Origin: CAMQVM01 sp044433365
Lineage (GTDB): Bacteria; Bacteroidota; Bacteroidia; Bacteroidales; Rikenellaceae
Assembly (NCBI GenBank): GCA_044433365.1
Contig: JAWXTR010000047.1
Coordinates: 1-21,952, forward strand
Length of the DNA: 21,952 nt
Reading direction: 5' to 3'
This document shows positions 1-7,753 of this stretch, one piece after another. The translations under genes and the position numbers were made by a program. Within the stretch, counting starts at the first letter, position 1; every line of letters starts with the position of its first letter. The notes beneath the pieces are model-generated. The model did no database searches. It was not told where the DNA came from and saw only the letters and a program-made list of their open reading frames with translations.

Positions 1-2
1 GC

Positions 3-70
3 CTCTAACCTCTAACCTCTAACCTCTAACCTCTAACCTCTAACCTCTAACCTCTAACCTCTAACCTCTA
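3..70. repeat. Heptamer tandem array (CTCTAAC)9 plus a partial unit
   Basis: Nine perfect copies of CTCTAAC run from base 3 to 65, and a partial copy continues to base 70. The array reaches the window's left edge, so its full length is unknown. On the minus strand it reads (GTTAGAG)n and begins inside the last codons of hisF, whose TAG stop is made by the repeat. Because 7 is not a multiple of 3, every frame on that strand runs through the same cycle Val-Arg-Gly-stop-Arg-Leu-Glu. The array therefore stops translation in all three frames, and the plus-strand reading also contains TAA in every frame. It is a simple-sequence tract expected to change copy number by replication slippage. Confidence 0.95.
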
Positions 71-812
71 CACCATTTTCACGAAGTTTCTCTTTCAGCT
101 CACCAATAGTAGTCTCACGATAGTGGAAAATAGATGCTGCAAGTGCTGCATCAGCTTTTCCCTCTCGTAAAACCTCAACGATATGGTCAGCATTGCCTGC
201 ACCGCCCGAAGCAATAACAGGAATTGACAAGATAGATGCAAGTTTTTTAAAAGCTTCAATAGGGTAGCCACTTTTTGTGCCATCGTGGTTCATTGAGGTA
301 AAAAGAATCTCACCAGCACCTCGATTTTGAGCCTCTAATGCCCAAGAAAACAGCTCTTTATCGCTATTTTTCTTGCCTCCATGTGTTGTTACATGCCATA
401 CACCCTCATCGTCCATACGAGCATCAATAGCAACCACTACAAATTGATTACCATAATGCTCAGCAATATCGCTAATTAGCTGCGGATTGGCTACTGCCGA
501 CGAATTTATCGTCACCTTATCGGCTCCAGCTAAAAGTAGCTTACCTGCACCCTCTACCGATGAGATTCCTCCGCCAACGGTAAATGGAATATTGATATTT
601 TCGGCAATACGTTCTACTAATTCTGCAAAAGTAGAACGACCCTCATTTGTAGCAGAAATATCGAGATATACAAGCTCATCGGCACCCTCCTCGGCATAAC
701 GTTTCCCAAGTTCAACAGGGTCACCCACATCTATAAGGTTTACAAAATTGATACCTTTCACAGTCTTGCCATCTTTTATATCAAGACATGGAATTATTCG
801 TTTAGCGACCAT
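54..812 (-). CDS. hisF: Imidazole glycerol phosphate synthase, cyclase subunit HisF
   Basis: HisF is the cyclase half of the HisH-HisF complex in cytoplasmic histidine synthesis. It uses ammonia from HisH to convert PRFAR into imidazole glycerol phosphate and AICAR. The 252-residue protein has the usual family length and a complete (beta/alpha)8 barrel. The N-terminal motif IPCLDIKDGKTVKG carries the catalytic Asp11, and VVVAIDAR carries the second catalytic Asp130. Phosphate-binding loops are visible at TVGGGI (about residue 80) and IASGGAG (about 222). The start overlaps the end of hisA by 19 bp, which suggests translational coupling. The C-terminus VEVRG is encoded by the first units of the heptamer array, where family members usually end in VR plus a hydrophobic residue. 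hisH is not in the window. Confidence 0.97.
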   Translation of the reverse strand: MVAKRIIPCLDIKDGKTVKGINFVNLIDVGDPVELGKRYAEEGADELVYLDISATNEGRSTFAELVERIAENINIPFTVGGGISSVEGAGKLLLAGADKVTINSSAVANPQLISDIAEHYGNQFVVVAIDARMDDEGVWHVTTHGGKKNSDKELFSWALEAQNRGAGEILFTSMNHDGTKSGYPIEAFKKLASILSIPVIASGGAGNADHIVEVLREGKADAALAASIFHYRETTIGELKEKLRENGVEVRG

Positions 813-1525
813 CGTTTTATCTCCTCTATAGTTATTCGACCCTCATAAATTGCCTTACCCACTATCACCTTTTTAAGCCCCATATCGTTAAGTTTCTCAA
901 TATCGTCCATAGAGCTAATACCACCACTAACAATTACATCCAGCTGTGGATACTCTTTTTGTAAATAGCTGTAAAGCTCGTAAGATGGACCCTCTAGCAT
1001 TCCATCTTTGCTAATATCAGTGGTAATCATCTCTTTAAGACCTAAATGTAGGTAATCTTCAAGTAAGTTGTCGATAGTTAAATCAGAGGTTTTAAGCCAT
1101 CCGTGTGTAGCCACAAAACGCCCCTTTACATCGGCTCCAAGAATCACTTTATTGGCTCCAAAGGTGGAAATCCACTCTGAAAATAGCTCCCTATTTTGAA
1201 CAGCTACGCTACCGCATATTGCCCAACTCCCTCCAGCATTAAACACGCTCTCTATTGCAGCAGTAGTCTTAATTCCACCGCCATATTCAACTTTTAATGA
1301 AGTACCACTTACAATGCTCTCAAGTACCTTTAAATTTTGAGGTTCAGAGCATTTAGCACCATCTAAATCGACCAAATGCAGGCGTGTAATGCCTGCATTT
1401 TCAAACTCTTTAGCCATATCTAACGGGGAAGAGCAATAACGTGTAACTTTATCGTAGTCGCCCTGCGAAAGCCTTACACAACCTCCCTCAATTAAATCTA
1501 TGGCTGGTAATATCTCTATTGCCAT
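794..1525 (-). CDS. hisA: ProFAR isomerase HisA
   Basis: HisA opens the ribose ring of ProFAR to give PRFAR, the step directly before HisF, in the cytoplasm. The 243-residue product is full length for the family and is a (beta/alpha)8 barrel homologous to HisF. The N-terminal motif EILPAIDLIEGGCVRLSQGDY carries the catalytic acid (Asp10), and TTDISKDGMLEGPS near residue 168 carries the second catalytic Asp. YGGGIKT and IVSGGISS are the phosphate-binding loops. It lies immediately upstream of hisF and overlaps it, as in many his operons, but the gene upstream is yidC rather than hisH, so the his genes are split here. A 14-bp hairpin lies 15 nt upstream of the ATG. Confidence 0.97.
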   Translation of the reverse strand: MAIEILPAIDLIEGGCVRLSQGDYDKVTRYCSSPLDMAKEFENAGITRLHLVDLDGAKCSEPQNLKVLESIVSGTSLKVEYGGGIKTTAAIESVFNAGGSWAICGSVAVQNRELFSEWISTFGANKVILGADVKGRFVATHGWLKTSDLTIDNLLEDYLHLGLKEMITTDISKDGMLEGPSYELYSYLQKEYPQLDVIVSGGISSMDDIEKLNDMGLKKVIVGKAIYEGRITIEEIKRWSLNE

Positions 1526-1540
1526 ATCTTATATTTTTGT

Positions 1541-1572
1541 TTTAGCTGCAAATATTTCTATTTGCAGCTAAA
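1541..1572 (-). promoter_or_regulatory. Perfect hairpin in the hisA leader
   Basis: A perfect 14-bp inverted repeat (1541-1554 with 1559-1572, loop TTTC) lies 15 nt upstream of the hisA start codon. On the minus strand it is followed by an A-rich stretch rather than a U tract, so it does not look like an intrinsic terminator for that strand. It could be a leader structure controlling hisA translation or an mRNA processing or stabilising site. The structure is seen directly; the role is inference. Confidence 0.5.
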
Positions 1573-1580
1573 TATAATTT

Positions 1581-1626
1581 AGGGGAGTTCTAAATTCTGG
1601 ATTTTGTGAGATTTTAGAACTCCCCT
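1581..1626. repeat. Short inverted repeat, GGGGAGTTC family (family III)
   Basis: Arms 1581-1594 and 1613-1626 form a perfect 14-bp inverted repeat around an 18-nt loop. The arm contains GGGGAGTTCTAAA. It lies 17 nt beyond the yidC stop on the minus strand and could end yidC transcription, although no strong U tract follows. Related sequences recur near 5277, 7696, 12321, 12781, 19449 and 21598. Confidence 0.75.
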
Positions 1627-1642
1627 TTAGAAGTTACAATTA

Positions 1643-3460
1643 CTATCTTACGCTATTTTGGCGTTGTTGCTGTTGCTGCATAGCCTCTTCATAGCGAGCT
1701 TGCCATTTACTCTTTTTCTTAGGTTTTTTAGCGTTATCTTTCATCTGTTGGTGAAGTTTATCATCATCTACAAATCTACGAATAATGTATGTTTGTAGGA
1801 TTGTGATAAGATTAGAAAGAAGATAGTAGTAAGAAAGAGCACAAGAGTAGCTATTAAACCACACTACAAGCATTACAGGCATAAGGTATGTTGTCATAAA
1901 TTGCATACCTGGAAGTTGCTGCTGACCTTGCGATTGTGTCATATTTAGCTTAGTTGTAAAGAACATAGATACACCCATAAGTAGTGCGAAAAGACTTATG
2001 TGGTCGCCATAAAAAGGTATTGTAAATGGAAGATTTAAAATCGAATCATACGATGATAAGTCGGTTGCCCAAAGGAAACTTTGACCTCGAAGCTCGATAG
2101 ATGCAGGGAAAAATCTAAACATCGCAATAAGCACAGGGAACTGAAACAACATTGGGAGACATCCACCCATAGGGCTTGCGCCTGCACTAGAGTAGATTGA
2201 CATCATCTCTTGTTGTTTTTTCATTGCATCCTCTTTGTTAGGATATTTCTCGCTAAGCTTGTCAATCTCAGGTTTCAAAATACGCATTTTCGCCATCGAA
2301 ATATACGATTTGTATGTAAATGGGAAAATTATCAGCTTAATAATTACTGTAAGCAAGAAAATAATCCAACCATAATTTGAGATGTAGTGACTTAAGAAAT
2401 TAAAGATAGGAATCACTAAAAAGCGATTAATCCAACCAAATATACCCCATCCTAAAGGTATTAAATCTTGAAATTCCATCTTATAGGATTTCATTTCAGT
2501 GTAGCTATTAGGACCAAAGTAGAAGTTAAAATCGTAGGCTGTTTGGTTTGGAGCGTAGTCAAAAGATAGGTTGCTATTGAAAGCCATTATATCGCCACTT
2601 CCCTCTGGCATAGCTTTATAACCTACATTTGCAGTTGCAAAGTTGCCATTTGCTACGAAAATAGAAGAGAAAAATTGTTGCTTGAAAGCTACCCATTTAA
2701 CCGACGACTCTGCATCTTCGCTTTTATTTGGGCTACCTGCTGTTAGCTCCTCAGCCTTACTTTCGCCCTCTAATAGATAGGCTGCTGTAACGTATTGTTT
2801 TTCATATTTATACCCTTTTTCTTGTTGTGGGGCAATATTCGACCATGTAAGGTCTATAGTACGTTGATTTGAAGCAATATAATCGCTCATACCAACAAAA
2901 TTGATTTTAAAATCGACCATATATTCACCCTCTTTTAGAGTGTATACATACTCAACATAAGAGTCGCTATCAGCATATAGACGAAGCGAAGCCGATGAGC
3001 TGCTCTTTTGAGCGACTTTAAAGCCAAAACTAGAGGTATTAATCTCTCTATTTAAGTGTAGATTTAAATCAAATTGCGAACCGTTTTTGTCGAATAAATA
3101 TAGCTTATCGCCTTTATAATCTGAGTATTCTTTTAGCTCTACCGATGAAATTGCACCACCCATATTTGAAAGAGTGATAATCATTTTGTCGTTTTCGATT
3201 GTGAAAAACTCCTCTTTTGCCATAGAAGCCTCAGCAAGCTTATTACCATACGAACTATTTCGCTCAGCACGAATAACCGAGTCGCTTTTTTGTTCTATAA
3301 TATTTTCTATCTTCTCCTCTTTTGGTGCATTAGCTAAAGCTATCGAGTCGAGGCGTGCCTGCTCAATAGCAACCTCTTCACGTTGCTTCTGACCATACCA
3401 ACTAAAGCCAAACATTATGACTCCAATCAGTGCTAATCCGATAATTGAATTTTTATCCAT
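1643..3460 (-). CDS. yidC: Membrane protein insertase YidC
   Basis: YidC inserts proteins into the inner membrane, alone or with the Sec translocon, and helps fold membrane proteins. The 605-residue product has the Gram-negative layout. An N-terminal transmembrane anchor (about residues 5-22) is followed by a large periplasmic beta-rich domain (to about 330). The conserved Oxa1-like core then begins around WGIFGWINRFLVIPIFNFL. The hallmark segment GGCLPMLFQFPVLIAMFRFFP is present, followed by further membrane helices. The tail is basic and then Gln-rich (MQQQQQRQNS), a cytosolic extension that may contact ribosomes. It lies downstream of pyrG on the same strand with 142 bp between them, including a hairpin, so co-transcription is uncertain. 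Confidence 0.97.
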   Translation of the reverse strand: MDKNSIIGLALIGVIMFGFSWYGQKQREEVAIEQARLDSIALANAPKEEKIENIIEQKSDSVIRAERNSSYGNKLAEASMAKEEFFTIENDKMIITLSNMGGAISSVELKEYSDYKGDKLYLFDKNGSQFDLNLHLNREINTSSFGFKVAQKSSSSASLRLYADSDSYVEYVYTLKEGEYMVDFKINFVGMSDYIASNQRTIDLTWSNIAPQQEKGYKYEKQYVTAAYLLEGESKAEELTAGSPNKSEDAESSVKWVAFKQQFFSSIFVANGNFATANVGYKAMPEGSGDIMAFNSNLSFDYAPNQTAYDFNFYFGPNSYTEMKSYKMEFQDLIPLGWGIFGWINRFLVIPIFNFLSHYISNYGWIIFLLTVIIKLIIFPFTYKSYISMAKMRILKPEIDKLSEKYPNKEDAMKKQQEMMSIYSSAGASPMGGCLPMLFQFPVLIAMFRFFPASIELRGQSFLWATDLSSYDSILNLPFTIPFYGDHISLFALLMGVSMFFTTKLNMTQSQGQQQLPGMQFMTTYLMPVMLVVWFNSYSCALSYYYLLSNLITILQTYIIRRFVDDDKLHQQMKDNAKKPKKKSKWQARYEEAMQQQQQRQNSVR

Positions 3461-3553
3461 TTAATTTTTTAATTTATATCTTTTGCCGTAATAATTGACA
3501 AATAGATTTATATAATATTTAAAAGAAGTGTTATACACATAAATATTAATTAC

Positions 3554-3591
3554 TATAAGGTTGTTGTAGTATTCACCACAACAACCTTATA
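3554..3591 (-). terminator. Likely pyrG terminator hairpin
   Basis: A perfect 14-bp inverted repeat (3554-3567 with 3578-3591, 10-nt loop) lies 11 bp past the pyrG stop. The stem contains AAGGTTGTTGT. The minus-strand sequence after the stem is AT-rich but has no long U run, so termination may be partial and allow read-through into yidC. Confidence 0.6.
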
Positions 3592-3602
3592 ATAAGTTAT
3601 AC

Positions 3603-5231
3603 CTACTTTTTTTCACCTCTATATTGAAGCGCAGCATCCACAAAACTCACAAAAAGAGGATGAGGATTTACTGCAGTACTCTTATATTCTGGGTGATATT
3701 GAACACCTACAAACCAACGGTGAGCAGGAATTTCGACAACCTCAACAAGATTAGTGTCCGGATTAATACCCGATGGAGACATACCAGCATTTACAAAGGC
3801 ATCGTAATACTCATTGTTAAACTCATAACGGTGGCGGTGACGCTCCGAAATATTTTCTGCACCATAAGCTGCATACGATTTTGTATCTGGAGTAAGTCGA
3901 CAAGGATATGCACCTAAACGCATGGTTCCACCCTTTTCAGTAATCTCTTTTTGACCCTCCATAAGGTCGATAACAGGATATTTTGTAGAGCACATCTCAG
4001 TAGATGCAGCACCTTCAAAACCAAGTACGTTGCGAGCAAACTCAATAACCGAACATTGCATACCCAGGCAGATACCAAAGAATGGAATATTGCTTTCACG
4101 AGCAAAACGAACCGCCTCAATCTTACCCTCTGTACCTCTATCACCAAATCCTGGAGCAACTAATATACCATCTTTATCGCCAAGAAGCTCAGCAGCACTC
4201 TCACGAGTCACAAGTTCAGATTTTACATATTGTAGACGAACTTTTGTGTGGTTTCTAGCACCAGCATGTATAAACGCCTCAGAGATAGATTTGTAAGCAT
4301 CTGGAAGCTCAGTATATTTACCTACAAGTGCAATATTTACCTCATGAATAGGGTTTTTTACTCTATCTACAAAGTCAATCCACTTATCTAGCTTAATATC
4401 GGTATAGTTAAGAGCTAATTTGCGAATAGCAACTTTATCAAGATTTTGCTCTAACATCTTTAAAGGCACCTCATAAATCGTAGAAACGTCGATACTCTCG
4501 ACAACTGCATCGCTATCTACGTTACAGAATTGAGCAACTTTGCGTTTAACCTCCTCAGTAAGCTGTTTTTCGGTACGAAGCACCAAAATATCTGGCTGTA
4601 CTCCCGACTCAAGAAGAGTCTTAACAGAGTGTTGAGTTGGTTTTGTTTTAAGTTCACCAGAAGCCGACATGTAAGGAATAAGAGTAAGGTGTACTACGAT
4701 AGTATTTTGAGGACCTAAGTCGTAGCGAAGCTGGCGAACAGCCTCAACATAAGGAAGCGACTCTATATCACCAACAGTACCACCAATCTCAGTAATTACA
4801 ACGTCAAATTTATTTTTTGAACCAAGAATTTTAATTCTACGCTTAATTTCGTCGGTAATATGAGGAATTACCTGAACAGTTTTTCCTAAGAACTCACCTT
4901 TACGCTCTCTGCTAATAACGCTTTGGTAGATTCTACCTGTTGTGACGTTATTGCCTTGCGAAGTTGGAGAGTTAAGAAAACGCTCATAGTGACCTAAATC
5001 TAAATCTGTCTCAGCACCATCCTCTGTAACGTAACACTCGCCATGCTCATAAGGGTTAAGTGTGCCTGGATCTACATTTAGATATGGGTCTAATTTTTGG
5101 ATTGTCACGCTATAACCTCTAGCTTGAAGTAATTTAGCTAAAGAAGCCGAAATAATTCCTTTTCCTAAAGATGAAGCAACACCTCCTGTAACAAACACAT
5201 ATTTTGTCTGTTTTTGCGTATTATCTAACAT
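3603..5231 (-). CDS. pyrG: CTP synthase PyrG
   Basis: PyrG converts UTP to CTP using ATP and glutamine, the last step of pyrimidine nucleotide synthesis, in the cytoplasm. The 542-residue protein is full length. The N-terminal amidoligase domain starts with KYVFVTGGVASSLGKG, whose P-loop has Lys24, and includes the conserved KLDPYLNVDPGTLNPYEHGE and ITEIGGTVGDIES segments. The C-terminal class I glutamine amidotransferase domain has FFGICLGMQCSVIEFARN with the catalytic Cys, and a late GVQYHPEYKS with the catalytic His and Glu. Nothing essential is missing. The DUF349 gene lies upstream on the same strand, about 100 bp away, with a family III repeat between them. Confidence 0.98.
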   Translation of the reverse strand: MLDNTQKQTKYVFVTGGVASSLGKGIISASLAKLLQARGYSVTIQKLDPYLNVDPGTLNPYEHGECYVTEDGAETDLDLGHYERFLNSPTSQGNNVTTGRIYQSVISRERKGEFLGKTVQVIPHITDEIKRRIKILGSKNKFDVVITEIGGTVGDIESLPYVEAVRQLRYDLGPQNTIVVHLTLIPYMSASGELKTKPTQHSVKTLLESGVQPDILVLRTEKQLTEEVKRKVAQFCNVDSDAVVESIDVSTIYEVPLKMLEQNLDKVAIRKLALNYTDIKLDKWIDFVDRVKNPIHEVNIALVGKYTELPDAYKSISEAFIHAGARNHTKVRLQYVKSELVTRESAAELLGDKDGILVAPGFGDRGTEGKIEAVRFARESNIPFFGICLGMQCSVIEFARNVLGFEGAASTEMCSTKYPVIDLMEGQKEITEKGGTMRLGAYPCRLTPDTKSYAAYGAENISERHRHRYEFNNEYYDAFVNAGMSPSGINPDTNLVEVVEIPAHRWFVGVQYHPEYKSTAVNPHPLFVSFVDAALQYRGEKK

Positions 5232-5276
5232 TTCAATATATATTATTAAACTTTTTTTGTTTTTGTTGGTTGGATT

Positions 5277-5328
5277 TTAAGGGAAAAGCTCCGAAAGTCA
5301 GATTTTAGAAGTTCCCTTAAGAACTTCT
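5277..5328. repeat. Family III repeat and hairpin between the DUF349 gene and pyrG
   Basis: TTAAGGGA (5277-5284) and TCCCTTAA (5313-5320) are inverted, and GAAGTTC and GAACTTC (5309-5315 and 5322-5328) form a second small hairpin. Bases 5284-5317 match 21598-21631 at 33 of 34 positions, so this is a dispersed sequence and not only a local hairpin. It begins just after the DUF349 stop codon on the minus strand and may act as a terminator or attenuator before pyrG. Confidence 0.65.
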
Positions 5329-5329
5329 C

Positions 5330-7255
5330 TTAATTTAAAATAGCCAACTTCTCTTTTAAAGTTAAAATTTCACGTTTTGCCTTTTCAATTTTGTTGTTAA
5401 CCTCATCGATTAGCTTTTGTGAATTTTTGCCACCTGCAAAGAAACCAATATTGTTCTCCCAAAGAACTATATCCGACTCAATATTTTTGATTTTTGTCAA
5501 GATACGCTCTTTTTCACTATCCATTTTACGACTATTTCCCTCGTTTTTGATAGAAGAAACACGCTCTTTAAATCTATCCATTTTGCGCTTAGCATCGCTA
5601 CCTCGTAGTTCAGTGAATTTGGTATCAATAAGCTCTTTATACTCTTTTTGAATTGCATCTTTCAGCTTCATAGGCACAAAACCAATCTCCATAAAGCGAC
5701 GTTGAAACTCTTTTAATGCATTAAAACCATCTTCTGCATTCTCAGTAGAAAAAGCTCTAATCTCCTCAATTAACGCTTTTTTAGCAGCTAAATTGCCCTC
5801 ATATTTTTCATCCATTGAGGCAAAATGAGCACTTTTTTTCTCGAAAAATAGGTCACAAGCAGCTCTAAAACGCTTCCAAACAGCATCAGACTGTTTGCGA
5901 GGAATAACTCCAATCTCTTTCCACTCTTTTTGAAGTGAGATAAGGTCGGCAGCACCTTTTTTCCAGTCGCTTCCCTCAGCAATGGCTTCTGCCCTAGTGC
6001 AAAGTGCGATTTTTTGTTGAAGATTATTCTCCATTTCACTCTTAACTGATACGAAAAACTCACGTTTTTTCTCAAAGAAAACATCGCAAGCCTCTCTGAA
6101 TCGAGCATATATTTTGTTGTTGTCACGTTTTGGAGCGTAACCTATTGTTTTCCAAACTTTTTGTATCTCTACAAGCTCGTTTGAAGCGTCGTCCCACTCT
6201 TTGCGAGAGGTGTACTCTTTTGTAGATAGAAGTTCACTTTTTTCGCAAAGCTCAGTTTTAAGAGCAAGGTTTGAGATTTGCTCTTGTTTGATTGCTTCGA
6301 AATGGTCTTGGTGTTTTTTGTTGATTTTTGAACTTACCTCTTTAAAACGTTCCCAAAGTGACTCCTTAAACTCTACAGCTACAGGTCCGCTCTCTCTCCA
6401 ACGATCATGAAGTTTTTGAAGCTTATTAAATGCTGCAACTACCGACTCTTCCATAAGAAGAAGCTCAGCCTCTTCACAAATCTCAATTTTAATTTCGTAG
6501 TTACGTTTTAAATCAAGGTCACGAAGCTCATTATTTATTTTTACAAAGTTGTAGAAATTTTCCACGTGCATGTGGTAGGTTTCCCACAAATCTTTCATGT
6601 TGTTTTTAGGAACTAAACCCGAATCTTTCCAGCGTTGTTGAAGCTCACGGAAAGTTGCAAAGGTGTTGTTCATAGTCTCACTGCTATTTACAAGCTCTTT
6701 TAACTCTTCAATAATTTGCAACTTAACTTTAAGATTATTCTCTTTCTCCTGTTCAACTGTTTCAAGGTAGCTGTCACGTTTTGTACGATACTCTGAAAAT
6801 AGCTCTTTTAGAAGTGGCTCAAGACCATCATTCTCAGCCTCAAACTCCTCTTCTGCACCTCCGGCGTCGATATAAGCTCTTTTTTGAGCTTCTATTTGCT
6901 GTCGACCAATTTTGTAGAACTGCACCTTCATAGCCTCGACATCTTTACGAAGCGAAACCACAGGTTTTGTTGCTAAAAGTTCTTTAAAAAGGTCAATAAT
7001 CTCATTACGAGACATTGCCGCAATATCCTCTAGGGATACAACCGAAATTGTAGAAGCACTCTCCTCTTCTGTCTCAGCACCAAGCTCTAAATCAGCATTT
7101 TCAGCATCACAAGCAGCCTCTTCGTTTGTAAAATCTACATCTTGCTCCGCTATATTCTCTTTAGAGTCAAGGTTTTCAGTGTTAATAATAGTAGAGTCGC
7201 AGCTCTGTGCAACTTGTTCGTTAAGAACAGGATTTTCAGAAACATTATTTTCCAT
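5330..7255 (-). CDS. DUF349 repeat protein
   Basis: This is a predicted cytoplasmic, largely helical protein of 641 residues. The first 80 residues are very acidic and low in complexity. Five DUF349 repeats follow at roughly 75-residue spacing, each marked by a W/F-K-x-x-G-x-x-P type core: RWKDSGLVPK (about 208), RWRESGPVAV (about 282), VWKTIGYAPK (about 358), EWKEIGVIPR (about 432) and RFMEIGFVPM (about 505). A C-terminal coiled coil follows, rich in Lys, Glu and Ile. There is no signal peptide or membrane segment. DUF349 proteins are common in Bacteroidota, but I know of no established biochemical function. A good minus-strand promoter match lies 77-84 bp upstream. Confidence 0.9.
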   Translation of the reverse strand: MENNVSENPVLNEQVAQSCDSTIINTENLDSKENIAEQDVDFTNEEAACDAENADLELGAETEEESASTISVVSLEDIAAMSRNEIIDLFKELLATKPVVSLRKDVEAMKVQFYKIGRQQIEAQKRAYIDAGGAEEEFEAENDGLEPLLKELFSEYRTKRDSYLETVEQEKENNLKVKLQIIEELKELVNSSETMNNTFATFRELQQRWKDSGLVPKNNMKDLWETYHMHVENFYNFVKINNELRDLDLKRNYEIKIEICEEAELLLMEESVVAAFNKLQKLHDRWRESGPVAVEFKESLWERFKEVSSKINKKHQDHFEAIKQEQISNLALKTELCEKSELLSTKEYTSRKEWDDASNELVEIQKVWKTIGYAPKRDNNKIYARFREACDVFFEKKREFFVSVKSEMENNLQQKIALCTRAEAIAEGSDWKKGAADLISLQKEWKEIGVIPRKQSDAVWKRFRAACDLFFEKKSAHFASMDEKYEGNLAAKKALIEEIRAFSTENAEDGFNALKEFQRRFMEIGFVPMKLKDAIQKEYKELIDTKFTELRGSDAKRKMDRFKERVSSIKNEGNSRKMDSEKERILTKIKNIESDIVLWENNIGFFAGGKNSQKLIDEVNNKIEKAKREILTLKEKLAILN

Positions 7256-7331
7256 AACGTTAATGTTTTAAAGTAAATAATCTATTAGTCGGTGGAACTT
7301 TTTTTGAGTAGATGCACCACTTTTCAAACAG

Positions 7332-7339
7332 CAAATGTA
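7332..7339 (-). promoter_or_regulatory. Promoter -7 box for the DUF349 gene
   Basis: The minus strand reads TACATTTG, an exact match to the Bacteroides -7 consensus TAnnTTTG, and a weak TTGG-like -33 element lies about 20 bp upstream. Transcription would start near 7325, giving a leader of about 70 nt before the ATG. Confidence 0.5.
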
Positions 7340-7437
7340 GTGACTTTTTACGACTTTGCCAACTTTTATTTTTTTTTACGATTCTTACTGATAAAAAATT
7401 GTTGAAAATAGATAGAAATAGTCACAAATTTAGCAAC

Positions 7438-7604
7438 TAAGTAGGGTAAAATAATTATTGGTGTATTTTTAAAAGTGCTATTGGAGATGAGATTTTTTGC
7501 TATTGAATCGAAAATATAGTGGTTCTATATTGAGATTTAATAGTGAAAAATATCGCTCCAAGAGTGCTATTAAGAATATGGCAATAATTGTTTTACACTA
7601 CTTA
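7438..7604 (+). repeat. 167-bp hairpin element, family I, copy 1
   Basis: This is a near-complete palindrome. Its ends, TAAGTAG and CTACTTA, are inverted copies, and pairing continues inward to a central stem AATATAG/CTATATT with loop TGGTT. It matches 20153-20319 in the same orientation at 166 of 167 positions, the one difference being A at 7473 against T at 20188. Both ends are TA dinucleotides, which fits insertion at a TA target as in IS630/Tc1-type elements, but there is no open reading frame. It fills most of the gap between the divergent DUF349 and hydrolase genes. The other 330 bases of this gap hold promoter boxes, one family III repeat and AT-rich sequence. Confidence 0.9.
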
Positions 7605-7650
7605 TTATATTTATGAGAAGTTTCTTTTAGATTTTTTAAATAAAAAAATG

Positions 7651-7658
7651 TATATTTG
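7651..7658 (+). promoter_or_regulatory. Promoter -7 box for the serine hydrolase gene
   Basis: TATATTTG is an exact TAnnTTTG match 95 bp before the ATG at 7754. A T-rich stretch around 7627-7637 sits at the -33 distance but does not match TTTG well. It lies downstream of the family I element, so a transcript starting here would not include that element. Confidence 0.5.
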
Positions 7659-7695
7659 CACTTATAAAAAACAGATAGTTTTTGTGAAAATTATT

Positions 7696-7733
7696 AGGGT
7701 AGTTCTGAATTTCGAGAGATTTTAGAAGTTCCC
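7696..7733. repeat. Family III repeat before the hydrolase start
   Basis: AGGGTAGTTCTGAA (7696-7709) faces TTTTAGAAGTTCCC (7720-7733) as an imperfect inverted repeat, a diverged copy of the element at 1581. It ends 20 bp before the ATG at 7754, so it would sit in the mRNA leader. Confidence 0.6.
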
Positions 7734-7753
7734 ATCAACAAACAACGATTTTA

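Noticed and set aside
1..70. Telomere or chromosome end
   Set aside because: The unit resembles eukaryotic telomere repeats only superficially. The surrounding genes are bacterial, and the array lies directly on hisF, so a simple tandem repeat is the better reading.
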